Assembly (NCBI GenBank): GCA_015847255.1
Contig: JADLZK010009224.1
Location: 682,001 to 746,000 of the forward strand
DNA length: 64,000 nt
DNA from: Hyparrhenia diplandra
Taxonomy: Eukaryota; Streptophyta; Magnoliopsida; Poales; Poaceae
Direction of reading: 5' to 3'
Below, one piece after another: positions 42,081 to 53,391 of the stretch (position 1 is its first letter; every line of letters starts with the position of its first letter). The translations under genes and the position numbers were made by a program. The notes under the pieces were generated by a model that searched no databases, was not told the origin of the DNA, and worked only from the letters and a program-made list of their open reading frames with translations.

Positions 42081-43347
42081 ATGGAAACTTCATACAACTA
42101 CAAGTTCAGGCCCCACAAGATCGACGCCGTGGAGTTCTTCCACGCCACGCCCCTCTCCTATGCCATGGTCAATCTCCCGGTGGGTAACCCATGCTCCCCT
42201 CCACTTCGCCTTGCATGATTCTTGCCCGCTTCGTTGGGGGGGCGGGCGGCGACATCCACCATTTTCGCGGAAATGTGTGTGATGGAAATTACATTGATCA
42301 AACATTGGGTCCCGGATTCCCCGAAATGGGTTGGATCATAGGCGATGCCTTCCGGGTTGGCCGGTAATCCGAACCCAGTTCCTACAATCTCATGATACTC
42401 TATCTAATCCCTACCTACAGAACAAGCTATGACAGTCCCATTCTAAATTTTCTCCTGATGATGCCTGACACTACCGGCTAGTGCTTTCTATAGACATTGC
42501 ATTTAGGCTTTGCATATCTCTAAACCACCACATTGCATTTCATTTTTTTTTTTCTCTCATAGACACTGCATCTAACAATCTTTTTTATACGGGTCATATC
42601 CTTTTATTTCAGCGAAGCTGGTACTGTAATTTCTTGGGAGCTGGTTTTGTAGTCTACCACTCACATGCCTGTGCAAACATTTCCTGTGCAGGTCACTGTT
42701 TAATGATTGCTCAGTTCAGTATAGTTCATGAAGAGCACTTAACAAATATGAAAGAAACAGAGTGATGGCATTTTTTGTCAAACCTTTGCATCGGTTCTTT
42801 TTTTAGATCTGCTTATCTAGTCTTTCTAGGGGGGTGGTGGTCAAGGTAGCTTTAGGTACTCATTTAGTGACAAGGACTCTGTTTTGTTGCACCACTGACT
42901 TCATATTTGATCCATCTTTCCATGGAGACCATCTAACTCTATGACATGATTATTTCTTTTTCGCATCATGCAACAGTTCCACTTGCAGAATAACTGTACG
43001 CCACCAGCCTGGCAATTCAAGTTGACTTTATTAAAGAAAAACTTTATTGTGACTTGGCGATTGGATTTTTCAATCAATTTTTGTTGTGTTGTCATTTGGT
43101 GCAAAGCTTTCATAACTCATAAACCGATCTGCATAAATTTATTTGACTCAAAGTTTATACATCACATGTTGAGGAAAATGTGTTCTTGTAGATGCATCAC
43201 TTTTTTTTTGCTTGACAATGGATGAATGTTCTTGTGTGCCCCAAGCGTGAAGTGAAAAGATTTGCTGATCCAAGCTCTGATGAGATTAATGACTTACGGG
43301 TTACCACAAAGGAAGTTGGTGCATGCCTTGAGCAGCATCATAAGTAG
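42081..43347 (+). pseudogene. FHIT: FHIT-type (HIT family) hydrolase gene fragment, first two exons
   Basis: Exon 1 (ATG at 42081 to the donor at 42179) encodes YNYKFRPHKIDAVEFFHATP and LSYAMVNLP. A second coding block (43228-43347) encodes VLVCPKREVKRFADPSSDEI and NDLRVTTKEVGACLEQHHK, then a stop. Both match the start of plant FHIT, a diadenosine-polyphosphate hydrolase of the histidine triad superfamily: the KIDxxExFxxTPLSYAMVNL and VLVCPKR blocks. The catalytic HxHxH exon (PHVHIH) is not found downstream. The junction RPVLPGH between the blocks is also missing, and the usual acceptor is unclear. This is therefore a truncated copy, perhaps captured by a transposon. I recognise the motifs from memory; an alignment would settle it. 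Confidence 0.7.
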
Positions 43348-43349
43348 TT

Positions 43350-45090
43350 TTTTGTTTTAGTGGCTGCTTCAGTGGTAGTTTGTTGTTTTAGCTCTATAGC
43401 TATTCAATGGTGGTTTGTTGTTTTAGCTTGCCTATCAAATTCTACTTCTTGCTACAGCAGGAGGTTGCACAGCATTAGGTAGTGGTCTTCCTGTATGACA
43501 AGTTTGATTGGGTAGCAACTCATTTATTTTTATATTACATTCAATTTGTTCCATGTATTATAATGTATAGAACTGATAAAATTTTTTGGTACTGGTTTGA
43601 CTTTGATTGATAGACCTAAGCCTGCGCAGAGGCTTGTTTAGGTACCAGCTCCTTTGTGCTTATTCTGCAAGTCATTTGTAATTGCCAAACCCCAAACTCC
43701 ATATTTTGGGTCCATACATACTATACAAAGCTATCAGTTCTCACTTTGCCATTATTTCATTCCTCATTACCTCAATAATCCAAGATTGAACATGGACAAA
43801 TGATCACACATTTTAAGCCATAAAGGAAAACACATTTTAACCGTTACAGGTAAGTTATCCCTTCTAATGGTTTTTAGGTTCATGGGGAAAATTATATTCT
43901 ACTCCGGTGTGCTGTTCCAAAATTGTGTAGGATCTACCTCGAGATAATACAAAGACGGGATGAACAGACTGAGCCTACCACTAATTCCATTAACCCTGTT
44001 ACTTTCGTTATGTCATTTTAGTCTCTTCTTTATATATATCTGTCTATAATCATCACTTCTAAACTTAGCTAATCTGCAGCGAGACAATTAAACACCGACA
44101 AGAGTCTTCCTTTCATTTGATCTATAGGCACCTCCACCGGATTTGATCTTGATCAAACACTATCAAAACATGCACTCACCAAATAAGATGTACTATCATC
44201 TGGTGGAACCACTACGTGTGATTGTCTACATTCAAAAACTTCCAATCTCTTTGCCGACATATTTTAGCATGGTGCAACAAACAGTCCCTGGGCAGAACAC
44301 AGACTGCTTTCAGACAATCATTCCAGGACAAAAAGACGATGAAGAGGAGTGCATCCAATGCGTCTTTGCTCACATCCTTTGACAAGTTTTGAATTACGGA
44401 GTACTTCTGAATATGCGGAGGAAACAATCGCTGAAGAAACCTACACGCACAAAACTCGGCCCGAACACGGGAAAACCAAAATTGCCCCATTATCAAAATC
44501 CTCAACCAAAAAGTAAGTTTCGATACATAAGTCCATGGCATGGTTAATAGGCCTAGATCTTTTTTGATGATGATGATTTCATATTATATACAGATCAAAG
44601 GTGGATGATTCTAGACGGGAACCAAAAAAGGCGCCACGCTGCCACAAGTGATTCACGTTGAACCATACTTGCATCCATATCAATGATCCTTCTAATTCTT
44701 ACGATAATGGTTTCTATGTCCGATAAGCCCTGAAATTGAAACAGTTGTTTTTAAACTCAGTAGAACACCTCGCTGCTCACATTCCCCAGACGCACGTGGT
44801 GCTGTTTGCCATGTCTTCAATTTCTTATTCTACGAATGGCCTCTATTGCTGCGCCCCTGTATTCACCGAAGTTCCTAACTTTTCTCAAATCTTACAGAGA
44901 TGAAAACCAAATATTTTGTGTCAGTATATATTGTCGTTCTGTCAAGTATACTTACAAACTACCTGCTTTCCTTCTATGTCATGTCATTAACTATATACCT
45001 CTTAGGGTCAAACTGATGGCATCAAATTTGTAAAATACCCTTCAGCTTAATATGTAATATGTACACCTAGATTTCATCTCAGCTTTCTCC
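43350..45090. other. Spacer without a recognisable gene
   Basis: TTGTTGTTTTAGCT-like units repeat near 43380-43430. The frames at 44143-44382 (plus) and 44212-44541 (minus) have no identifiable domain. Confidence 0.4.
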
Positions 45091-45092
45091 AT

Positions 45093-45302
45093 CCTAAATT
45101 ATAAGTCATTCCAAAAATCTTGGAGAGTCAAACCATCTAAAGTTTGACCAAAATTAGAGAAAAAATTTGCAAAAAGACTATACACTATGAAAATATAATT
45201 ACTGAAAAAAACTAATAATATTTAGTTGATATCTTAAATGTTATTATCTTATCATATAAACTTGGTCAAACATGAAATGCTTTTACTCTCCAAGATTTTG
45301 GA
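45093..45302. mobile_element. Stowaway-like MITE with lost right tip
   Basis: CTCCATCCTAAATTATAAGT (left) is followed by CCAAAAATCTTGGAGAGT. The inverse of the latter (ACTCTCCAAGATTTTGG) closes the element at 45286-45302. The outermost ~20 bp expected on the right are absent. It is AT-rich and non-coding. Confidence 0.6.
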
Positions 45303-46280
45303 CCTTGATGGTTCCGTTCTTGGGGAATTTGGATGCTGAATTGCTCGTACTGGTGCTGTGGGGATTTACCTTCTGTTTGTCATCAGAGAAAATCCTTATA
45401 TTGTCTATCAAAATAAAAAGTGTGTAAATAAAGGTAAGTAATGATTTCTTTATGTGCATTCTTGTGATGTGGTTTGAGGGATTCACTTCTGTGTTGTTTC
45501 ATTCACTTTAGAGTAGATGTTTTCCCCAGCAAAACTAATTTTTTGGGATATTGATTACTTGTTTAACTCCCATTGCTTGGTCATTGTTTGCAGAAATTAG
45601 AGGCTTACTTCCAAGTCTGTTTTATGTCCGCATGCGAGCTATGATTACCAATTTTCAGGCTGCTGTCATACAAACGCCTTATTTATTTGCCACATGGTTT
45701 TCAATAAGACTGATTAGCCCATTTAATGCCTCATATATTGAGATTAAAGTTAAGTTATTTAATTTTGATATTGTTTTGCAGAAAAAAATTGGGAGGGAAT
45801 AGGAAGTGGGTATTAGAAGAACCTGCAAGAAAATATATTGTTTGTATATTTGAATAGGAAGTGGGTATTAGTCCATTTAATGCCTCATAGATTAGTATAT
45901 TTGAATGGATTATATTGTTTGGGGGACTTAGTCATGTGATTATAGACCCTTCTCATAATTAGAGTCCTGGACATACCTACTACATTTAGGATATCAAGTA
46001 TGTACCTGCTGTTGTTATGAGCTACAAAACATATTATTATTGACGTCTTCAGTGATGTCTTTGTTAAGTAAGAAAACTGTTAAGCAAAAAAGAAGAAACT
46101 AGTATCTTTCTTTGGATTGACCATGCTCACTAGGACATGTTGTAGGAAACATTTTATATGCATAGGTCCAGATGTAGATTCCTAAAACAATATAGTAGAC
46201 CTTATATCATTACTTTGTTTCTATGAAGTGCTATTAGGTTAGATGAGCCCTCAACTAATTTCCAGGCTTCCCGCGCATGG
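45303..46280. other. Spacer, no gene
   Basis: AT-rich. GGAAGTGGGTATTAG and TTTAATGCCTCATA are each duplicated between 45720 and 45890. Confidence 0.4.
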
Positions 46281-46283
46281 CCA

Positions 46284-46400
46284 AGAGGTAAGGCAGGGAA
46301 CTGCAAGGTGTTGCTGCTCTTTTCTTGCCGACGCAACCAAAGAGGCAAGGCAGGGAACTGCAAGGTGTTGCTGCTCTTTGCTTGTTGACACGACCAAAGT
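46284..46400. repeat. 57-bp tandem repeat, two copies
   Basis: GAGGxAAGGCAGGGAACTGC and AAGGTGTTGCTGCTCTTT occur at 46284 and 46341 with few differences. Confidence 0.85.
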
Positions 46401-46764
46401 GAGTTTGGGAAATATGGAATGGTGTCTGTAAGAGTTTTGTAGCACATAAATCTGTATACGCTCCAATATGGAGTCCTGGAAAAGACATTGAACCTGGATT
46501 GTTCTTTCTGATCTTTTGAAAGATGAGAATTTCTGTATGCAATCTAGAGTCTGAAATGAACTTGGATTGTTCAGTTCGTGTTTCTAACTTGCATTTGGTT
46601 GGTGCATAAAAAATTTGTTTGACATTTGGGAATGAGAAACCAAAAAAAATGTATTTAATTGAGTCAGTAGATAGATGGCAGATTGTTGTCAAGTTGTACC
46701 TGACTAACGATGAGTTCTTGGTTATAGACATTAGGGACTAATGTGCATTTTCCAACAATTCTTT

Positions 46765-46805
46765 ATGCCTTAATATCGCCGTAGCATTAGCACGGGCAAT
46801 CTACT
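46765..46805 (+). other. Degenerate Helitron-like 3' end
   Basis: GCCGTAGCATTAGCACGGGC, then AATCTACTG resembles the CCGT...ACGG hairpin of the Helitron ends elsewhere in the window, but the final CTRR is altered. If real, it would close an element whose interior may include the FHIT fragment. Confidence 0.35.
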
Positions 46806-47517
46806 GCATTTTTTTTTTATCTGATCATGGTTTATTTCTTGAAGCGCTGCTGGTTATGCTTGTCTTGTTAACTTTATTTTTATGACTGTTCATGTTCCAT
46901 GGCTGGAAATCTTTTTGAGCACTCAGTCAATGGCCTCATGTTCAATCCATTTCTGGTTTGAGGATGCATGCCAATATGATTCATCAATGAGATCTAGAAA
47001 CTGGAATAGGATGTGCTGATCTTCTATGCTTCACCACCTGATTATCGATGATGGCACTTTTTGTTTGGTAGTGGTATTGGGGTTGAATTCTACTGCCGTC
47101 TAAAAAGCCGAGCCGACTGGATACATGTTATTCCTACCACCCCTAAACTACCGCTTGGTGTATATAAGTTGTAAATTCAGGGTGGAGAGTGTCGTATTTT
47201 TCTTGGATACATAGACGTCGATATTCAATGTCCTACTTACTCCCTACATATATAGTTCCACTTCTCCATTTTCAAGGTTGGCCTAGTCAGGACTGGATGC
47301 ACCTCTTGGCCTCAGTCCACATAATCTTCAATCCACACACCCATGAGCCAATCTCAACCATCTTTCTTCATCCCATAGAGGTGATTTGTCTTCCTCCTTC
47401 CACCTCTCATGGCATCTGATAGTCGGGCTGTGAAACAAGCATGGTGTAGATAACACGCCTCATATATAGAGATACTGGATGTTGAGAAAAGGACTTCAAC
47501 ATTGGGTGCTTTACATT
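46806..47517. other. Spacer, no gene
   Basis: No frame with recognisable content is seen. Confidence 0.35.
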
Positions 47518-47591
47518 CCATAACCTTTGGACCATGTAGGATTAATATGCCGATCTAGACGCCTCGACCCTACATGGTACAAAGGTTATGG
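47518..47591. repeat. Inverted repeat, 23-bp arms, 28-bp loop
   Basis: CCATAACCTTTGGACCATGT(AGG) at 47518-47540 is the reverse complement of 47569-47591 with a single mismatch. The transcript could fold into a stable hairpin. Confidence 0.8.
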
Positions 47592-47862
47592 CATATAAAG
47601 CTCCACAAAAATGTGGCGGTGCAAGTTTTGTGAGGTGCTCATTCTCCATTTGCGAGGTGTTGCTGCTGAACATGAGCTTGACCTTGATGATTACAGATCT
47701 TTATATGCAATCATCTGGTTATCTCTTGTTCAAGGGATCCATACTCAATTGGGTGCCTCAAGTTTGCGAGGTGCTTAATTTTCAAGATTGAGTACTTTAT
47801 GTTCCATCAAGAAGGTACACCACCTCACTACTCTTGAGGTGCTTGTGGAGCGTTGTTTTGTA

Positions 47863-48009
47863 CTCTCTCCGTTCCAAATTATAGTTCACTTTGGTTTTTC
47901 TAGATTCATTTGATTTACTATGTATCTAGACATAGTGTATAATTAGGTGCATAGCAAAATCAATGTATCTAGAAAAGCCAAAGTGAACTACAATTTGAAA
48001 CGGAGGGAA
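47863..48009. mobile_element. Stowaway MITE (147 bp, TA duplication)
   Basis: It starts CTCTCTCCGTTCCAAATTAT and ends with the inverse AATTTGAAACGGAGGGAA. TA lies at 47861-47862 and 48010-48011. The inner CAAAGTGAACTA pairs with TAGTTCACTTTG, so almost the whole element is a hairpin. Confidence 0.9.
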
Positions 48010-48243
48010 TATGTGCAAAAACACTGTATGATAACCGGCTAAACTTGTACTAGCTGGTTAAATAACATGAGAATACAATCACCAGTAGCAAGATGTGACA
48101 CAGTAAGATGATAGCATACACCGTAGCCATCAGCACACAAAGGTATTATTATGGCAATAAAACGACAGGATGATGACTATTGACTGCTACATCTACACGC
48201 GCAGACAGGTTGTCACAACACAGATCTTTGCTTGTTTTCTCCT

Positions 48244-48782
48244 CTAATTCTCTGCCGTGACATCATCTTCCTCGTTGTCAGTGACCTCACGTTCGTCCTC
48301 CTCATAGCCAAGGGCATTGTACTGGTCAATCAGAGCCTGCTCGTAGTCACGCAACTTGCCATCAATAAACGTCGCCATGGCATGAAGCTGGCGGTACCTA
48401 CAGGAGCGTTTTGCCAGCTGAGCAGGAGTGAGGTCTTCGTCCATGGAGCTACCAGTACCATGAGTTGCCACGAGCTGGTCGATGAGTGCCTGGGAGAATC
48501 TCTGCTTGACGACCCTCTTCCTCTTCTTCTCGGCCTCGCCGCCGCCGTCGCCTCCTCCATCTTGGCCTTCATCTCCAACCAGCGATCCTTCCAGGTATCC
48601 AAGCCCCAAGGTACGTACTGCAGGTCCCAGAGATCCTGAGCCGCCATGTGCTCCTTCCTCTTCTTCAAGATGCCAAAACCCTGTGATGGTGACACGGTCG
48701 CCTCCTTCTTCCTTGCCGGGATCGCAGCCCGAACCGAGGCAGTCGCCGCCTTCCTCTTGAGGTCACGGTGTCCGGCACCCAT
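48244..48782 (-). pseudogene. Unrecognised protein family, member B (one frameshift)
   Basis: From the ATG at 48782 the frame reads MGAGHRDLKRKAATASVRAA, then ILKKRKEHMAAQDLWDLQYV, PWGLDTWKDRWLEMKAKMEE. A GC-rich repeat tract (near 48535) then shifts the frame. The other frame continues EAEKKRKRVVKQRFSQALID, HGTGSSMDEDLTPAQLAKRS, RYRQLHAMATFIDGKLRDYE and QALIDQYNALGYEEDEREVT, followed by an acidic tail and stop. The C-terminal ~90 residues are clearly related to the plus-strand gene at 35356-36031. There are no introns and no membrane segments. I do not know the function; the basic N-terminal stretches suggest nuclear localisation. Downstream on the minus strand, poly(A)-like AATAA signals are present. 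Confidence 0.6.
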
Positions 48783-50349
48783 GGCAGCACCAGCAGTCCA
48801 GCAGCCGCGATCTATGGAGTGGAGTACTGACCGATCGAGCTCGGGATCAGGCGCTATCGCCGCTATTTTGTTTGCGAGCCGTGCGGGTTATATTTGCTCT
48901 GTTCCGGCAATCGGTATCGGACTCGATCTACTAATGGGCCAGGCCTAATAATAACTATAAGCCCAACTCATTTTCTGTTGAGATTGGGCTTTTAACTCGA
49001 CAGCGCGTGGGCGGTTTCGGGCGTGTGGGTAGCCCGGTCGGGCGCCGACCAGGGCAGCCCAGCAGGCCGCCCACGGGCCCGCCTAGTGCTCGGCTTGGTG
49101 GTCGAATCGTCGTCAACCTCCATCCATCCCTCCCGTCGCCCTCGTCCCCCCCGCTCTGTCCCGCCGGCCCGGGCGCCAGAGGGACTCCGCCGAGCTCTAG
49201 TGAGCCCTACGGCGGGCGGGCAGCGGCAGTCCCTCCCCTCCCCCTTTTCTTATCCTAACCCTAACCTTGCCGACGCCATGGTGGCGCCTGCGGCTCCAAG
49301 CTCCAATCCGGTAGCCATGACGACCTTTCAGCTTGGCCCCCCCGCCCGACCCATACCCAGCGGATGGGTCTCTCCCTGCCGGGCTCGGCGCCCCGCCCGC
49401 CGAACTCACGGCTGGTCGAGCGCGCCGCGCCCGCGCCGTGTCGGCGGCGCGGCCAGGCGGCTGGGCTCTTTGGCGGGAGGAATGGAGGGGGAGGGGAGGT
49501 CGACGGACCCTAGCGTCGGCTGGCGGCGAACCTAAAGCGGCGGCGGCGGCAGCCCTAAATCGACAGCAAGGTCAGCGAGGTGAGCGACAAAGGCGACTAC
49601 TTGCGGCGAACATGGCGAACTCCGAGCAGGCGGGCCGTGGGCGGCCCACACAAGGTGGTCGGGCACGTCGACCGGTTGGTAGCTAATATTGCGGCGGTTT
49701 CCAGTGTGTTTCCCTTTTTTATTTTTGTTTTGGAGTGATTACATGTCATCCACCAGATTTCCAACAAGTCACGAACTAACATGTCAATCCTCATTCTCAT
49801 TCAAAATATGCAAGACATGTTTAACGAAAAACAACCAACGATTTCTTTTTGGGTGATGGGCAAAATCCATTTTAGGTGGCAGGCACGCGTCGCCCGTCAC
49901 CTTCATAAGGTCACGGTTAATCCACGCCGCGCAACCGTGGCAGGCGCTTCTTGCCCGCCGCGGTAAATAAATAAATAAAACAAACCCGAGCCCATCCGGA
50001 CCCAGATATGGGCAGCTGGACCCAATCGCCGCCGGTGCACACGGATCTAGACACTGCTGGATCCCCGCTCAATGCTCCCGGCCGCCAATCGAGCCACCGG
50101 GCTGGATCTAGACACCGTGTGGACTCACCGATCCGCCGTGGTGGACCTGCGCCGCCGCCATCCCCAAAGCGCCGCCACAACCTCGTTGGTGTCGGAGGAC
50201 TGCGCTGCCACCAGATCCGCCCGCTGGATCGAGGCCGTTGACGCCGTGGATCGAGGTCGCCGCGCCGGATCCGTCAGGATTGAGGTCCCTCAGCGCATGT
50301 AGATGGAGACCCCTAATTAATGACTCCTTGGTATGCACAATCATGTCAT
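48783..50349. other. GC-rich region with no confident gene
   Basis: 48783-48900 is probably the leader and promoter of member B (minus-strand AAATATAACC near 48893). 49000-49700 is very GC-rich with overlapping frames on both strands and no recognisable motif; CCTAACCCTAACC sits at 49254-49266. 49700-50340 mixes AT and GC blocks without a gene I can support. Confidence 0.4.
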
Positions 50350-50562
50350 AAGGTTGTCCCCAATATAATGGCCGGTTAGCTATTTGGAGAGAGAGTACTC
50401 ACTAGCTACATGCAAATATGTAGACTATTCCGGGTAACTCAAGAACATGTGAAAGGAGCATGTGGGTCCAATAATATAAAATAATTTTTATTGTTGTCTC
50501 TCACCACCACGTCAGCCAACTACGTAGCTAGCACTAGCTATTACCATCGTGGACGCCCTAAA
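50350..50562. mobile_element. MITE-like element with imperfect terminal inverted repeats
   Basis: Left AGGTTGTCCCCAATATAATG and the inverse of the right end AGGGCGTCCACGATGGTAAT share a 14-base pattern (AGGxxGTCCxCxAT). The target duplication is not clear. Just beyond, CCGGAGGGAGTA (50580-50591) looks like a solitary Stowaway end. Confidence 0.45.
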
Positions 50563-50666
50563 CAACTTCTAATACTAACCCGGAGGGAGTACATAGAAAT
50601 TGGTAAACAAAGTCTGTCACAACTGGATATTGATAAGAAACTAGCTACTGAATGTTGTGTTATAAT

Positions 50667-50990
50667 ATGAACAATATAGATAGAACAAAGAAAAGTTATA
50701 GCATAGATTGCACCAAAGGCCCACACGTTGGCGTTGAAAATGCATATTGGATGATTACTTTATGAAAGAAATTAGGGTTCAAATGCACTCATGATCATTT
50801 TCATGGAAATTATATCATACAACATAGATAGATCAAAGACACGCTATACCACAACTTGCACCAAAAGCCCACACGTTGGCGTTCAAAATACAGGGTTTAG
50901 ATCATGTAAATAGGATGAGCACTTTATTTAAGAAGTTAGAGTTCAAATGCCCTCATGATTATTTTCAAGCAAATTATATCATCCTTGTCT
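50667..50990. repeat. Tandem duplication, ~150-170-bp unit
   Basis: GCCCACACGTTGGCGTTxAAAA recurs at 50719 and 50867. Around it AACATAGATAGA, CAAATGCxCTCATGAT and AAATTATATCAT are shared. Copy two carries a ~20-bp insertion. Confidence 0.8.
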
Positions 50991-52675
50991 TTAAAGCAAA
51001 TACACAACCCACCTCAGAAAAGAAAATGGAAAACATATAGTTCACATACAAATTCTCATGGTTGTTTTCAAGGAAATACATGACCCATGTCATGAAAAAT
51101 AAACTTGACACCAAAATAATCAATATCACTCTCAAGGAAATAAATGACCTTATCTTATCAAAATAGACAAATATAGATCACACATAAATTGGATCACTTG
51201 TGGTTCATCTTGTAGAGTAAGAACCACAAATCTAACAAGCCCTGCATATGCTTGTAATAATCGTCTTGCTGAGTGAGACTTAATTGTCTTTCCATCAGTG
51301 CTTAAACAACTCACATTTACCTGAAATATGGATTTGCATATATAGGAAATAAGTCGAAAAGAAAAGGATGGAATAACCATGTAAAGAAAAAATGTAATCA
51401 CAGAATTTCTTCAAGCGAAGCATAATAAGAATTGGTGGTTTTTGCCAACCAACATGCCTAATCCAAAAACACTTCAGTCTAGCAAAAAAACACTAATACA
51501 AGATTAGAACATGAACCGCCATCTAGGTTTATAATATATTTGTTCTCCATGGTGCTTGGATTAGATCATTTCACTTAAAAAATATATCTTAGGACTATTA
51601 ACCCGTCAACATTTATTATTCAGATATTGGCACGCTTTTTTTATCAGGACTACCACATGGAAGTTGATTTGATTAGCATACTTGGTGCATGTCAGTTGGC
51701 TGGCTATCCAATACAAGTAATCAATGAATCATGTTTTGTACCAAACTTTGATGTATAAAACTGAAATAAGAACAACCAAGTAGCTCGAAAAATAATTGGA
51801 AACTTTGTTTCAAAAGAAGGAAATTGAGCATACATCTTGGAACGAAAAACTCGAGTTTCTAGAATGGTGATGCCCAAAATTTCATTTTAGAGAACTTGTT
51901 GAGCACGTTCTTTTTCATATATAGGAGAAGCATGGGCTTATGCCTAAGATAAAAAAAAGGAAATTGAAAAAAAAGGAAGACAACAAGAAACTAAAAAGAA
52001 CCACCCCTGACCAACAAGAATGATCAATGGCAAATAATTAAGTGCCGATAGGCCCTTTTAAACTGGTAGCATCGTCGGATCAAGGATGATTGGTGCCAAA
52101 TCTATCGGCTGCCAACATCTTCTACAATGGCGGTGCGTAAAATTACAAAACCAATTTTCTTAGGAGCATAAAAGAAAAGGGGGTTAAACATAATTGTTGG
52201 ATAATGGATACCCATTTTTTCTCTGTCATTGGGATAGGGATTGTATGTAGATAATTTCTGGATACCCATTTGTCATTGACACTGGGATGGTCTATGCAGC
52301 ATTATATTATGTAATCACTCAATCTATTCGGAACTCAGTACCTTCAGTTTGCACGTCCAGACTTTCAGAATTCCAACAAACTGAAAGCATGTATGTATGA
52401 ACCATGCACGCACATGTAAAAACACATCCTTTATACATACTGACACATATATATGTTCGACGAAGTGAATCATGCATGATAACTTGATAAAGGAATAAAA
52501 TTTGGAGTGATTATGCAAGCAGACTGGCATATACCTACCTGGGTTGGAACGATTGGACAAACAGAGTCGTTCTATCAATTGTTGAGCTCTAGTTTGCAAA
52601 ACAAATTATCTAGTGAATCATCATGATCGTCGTTGTCACCTGAGGGAATATCAGTATTAGAGAGGAGATGGTTTT
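50991..52675. other. AT-rich spacer, no recognised gene
   Basis: Short reiterations of CAAGGAAATACATGACC-like sequence occur at 51070-51150. A minus-strand remnant near 52560-52640 (DNDDHDDSLDNLFCKLELNN) repeats the start of the ORF at 52676-53005, so part of that ORF has been duplicated. Confidence 0.4.
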
Positions 52676-53005
52676 TTAAGAGGGCTTAATGAGGCGTTGT
52701 CGAGACGCACCAGAGAAGTCGACGCGCGAGGCAGACTGGTCTTCGATGCTTGGGCGCTCCTTTTCAGCCAGCCTGGTGCTAAGCCTTGGCTTGTGGGCGC
52801 TGCCAATCACGCGTTTGGGGCGGACACATCGCTTACGAGCCGTGCTAGCATGATCTTCCTTCGAGCCGGCGCCAAAGTTGAAGACAAGCGTAGTGGAGCC
52901 AAGCTGAGGAAGGTCGTGGCGCTTGTCTTCAAGCTGGAGCTTGCAAAGCAAATTACTTGGTGAATCATCCTGATCGTCGTCAAGCTGGAGTAATTTGGGA
53001 AGCAA
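52676..53005 (-). CDS. Hypothetical small protein, 109 residues
   Basis: This is an uninterrupted frame from an ATG to a stop. It has an acidic start (LPKLLQLDDDQDDSP), NLLCKLQLEDKRHDLPQLGS, then a basic, Ser/Arg-rich half (RKRCVRPKRVIGSAHKPRLS, TRLAEKERPS). The KPRxSxRLAEK pattern recalls basic tails of transposon-linked grass proteins, but I cannot assign a family. A partial second copy lies just downstream. It is on the same strand as, and directly beyond, the resistance-gene homologue, so it could also be part of a longer transcript. Confidence 0.35.
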   Translation of the reverse strand: MLPKLLQLDDDQDDSPSNLLCKLQLEDKRHDLPQLGSTTLVFNFGAGSKEDHASTARKRCVRPKRVIGSAHKPRLSTRLAEKERPSIEDQSASRVDFSGASRQRLIKPS

Positions 53006-53061
53006 AAATAAGCGCTAGTGGGAAGTTGTTATATAGCTAAAGCTCAGGTTTCCATTAACTA

Positions 53062-53391
53062 CTAAAAAGGTTTAATCAAGGCCGCTACCTCTGTGTTGGG
53101 ATGGTCAGATAAGGAGACCATTTTGTCAGTGTTCACTCTGATCAGTTGGATAGTAGGATGGTTACGATGAACCTCGGCTGCATGTCTAAAAGATGCTTCC
53201 ACTTTCTCCACCTCATGGATACTGGCTCCCGCACAATCGATTAAAATAACGGCTTTCTCAAGACGTCGGCACACCCCCAGGAGGCTGCTCACGCAAGCAT
53301 CTGGTTCATCCTTCCAGTCGAGCACACTAAAACATCGATTAATGTGGCGCTGAAGCTGAGAATTGCAAGGAGCAGATGCAGCATAAAACAT
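53062..53391 (-). pseudogene. Second LRR-like C-terminal exon of the CC-NB-LRR locus
   Basis: After an acceptor (AATTCTCAG) near 53355 the frame encodes LQRHINRCFSVLDWKDEPDA, LEKAVILIDCAGASIHEVEK and VEASFRHAAEVHRNHPTIQL, then a stop at 53062. It parallels the end of the upstream gene (LEKVTVTFDYLGATIAEVQE, VEAMVMCAVENHPNRPTIKM). It is therefore either a tandemly duplicated tail from a lost paralogue or an alternative terminal exon of the same gene. Confidence 0.6.

Noticed and set aside
49007..49686. GC-rich overlapping frames as a gene
   Set aside because: Frames are open on both strands because of GC content; no domain, intron signals or conserved start supports any of them.
50580..50592. 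A full Stowaway element
   Set aside because: Only one terminus (CGGAGGGAGTA) is seen; no partner end was found within 500 bp.
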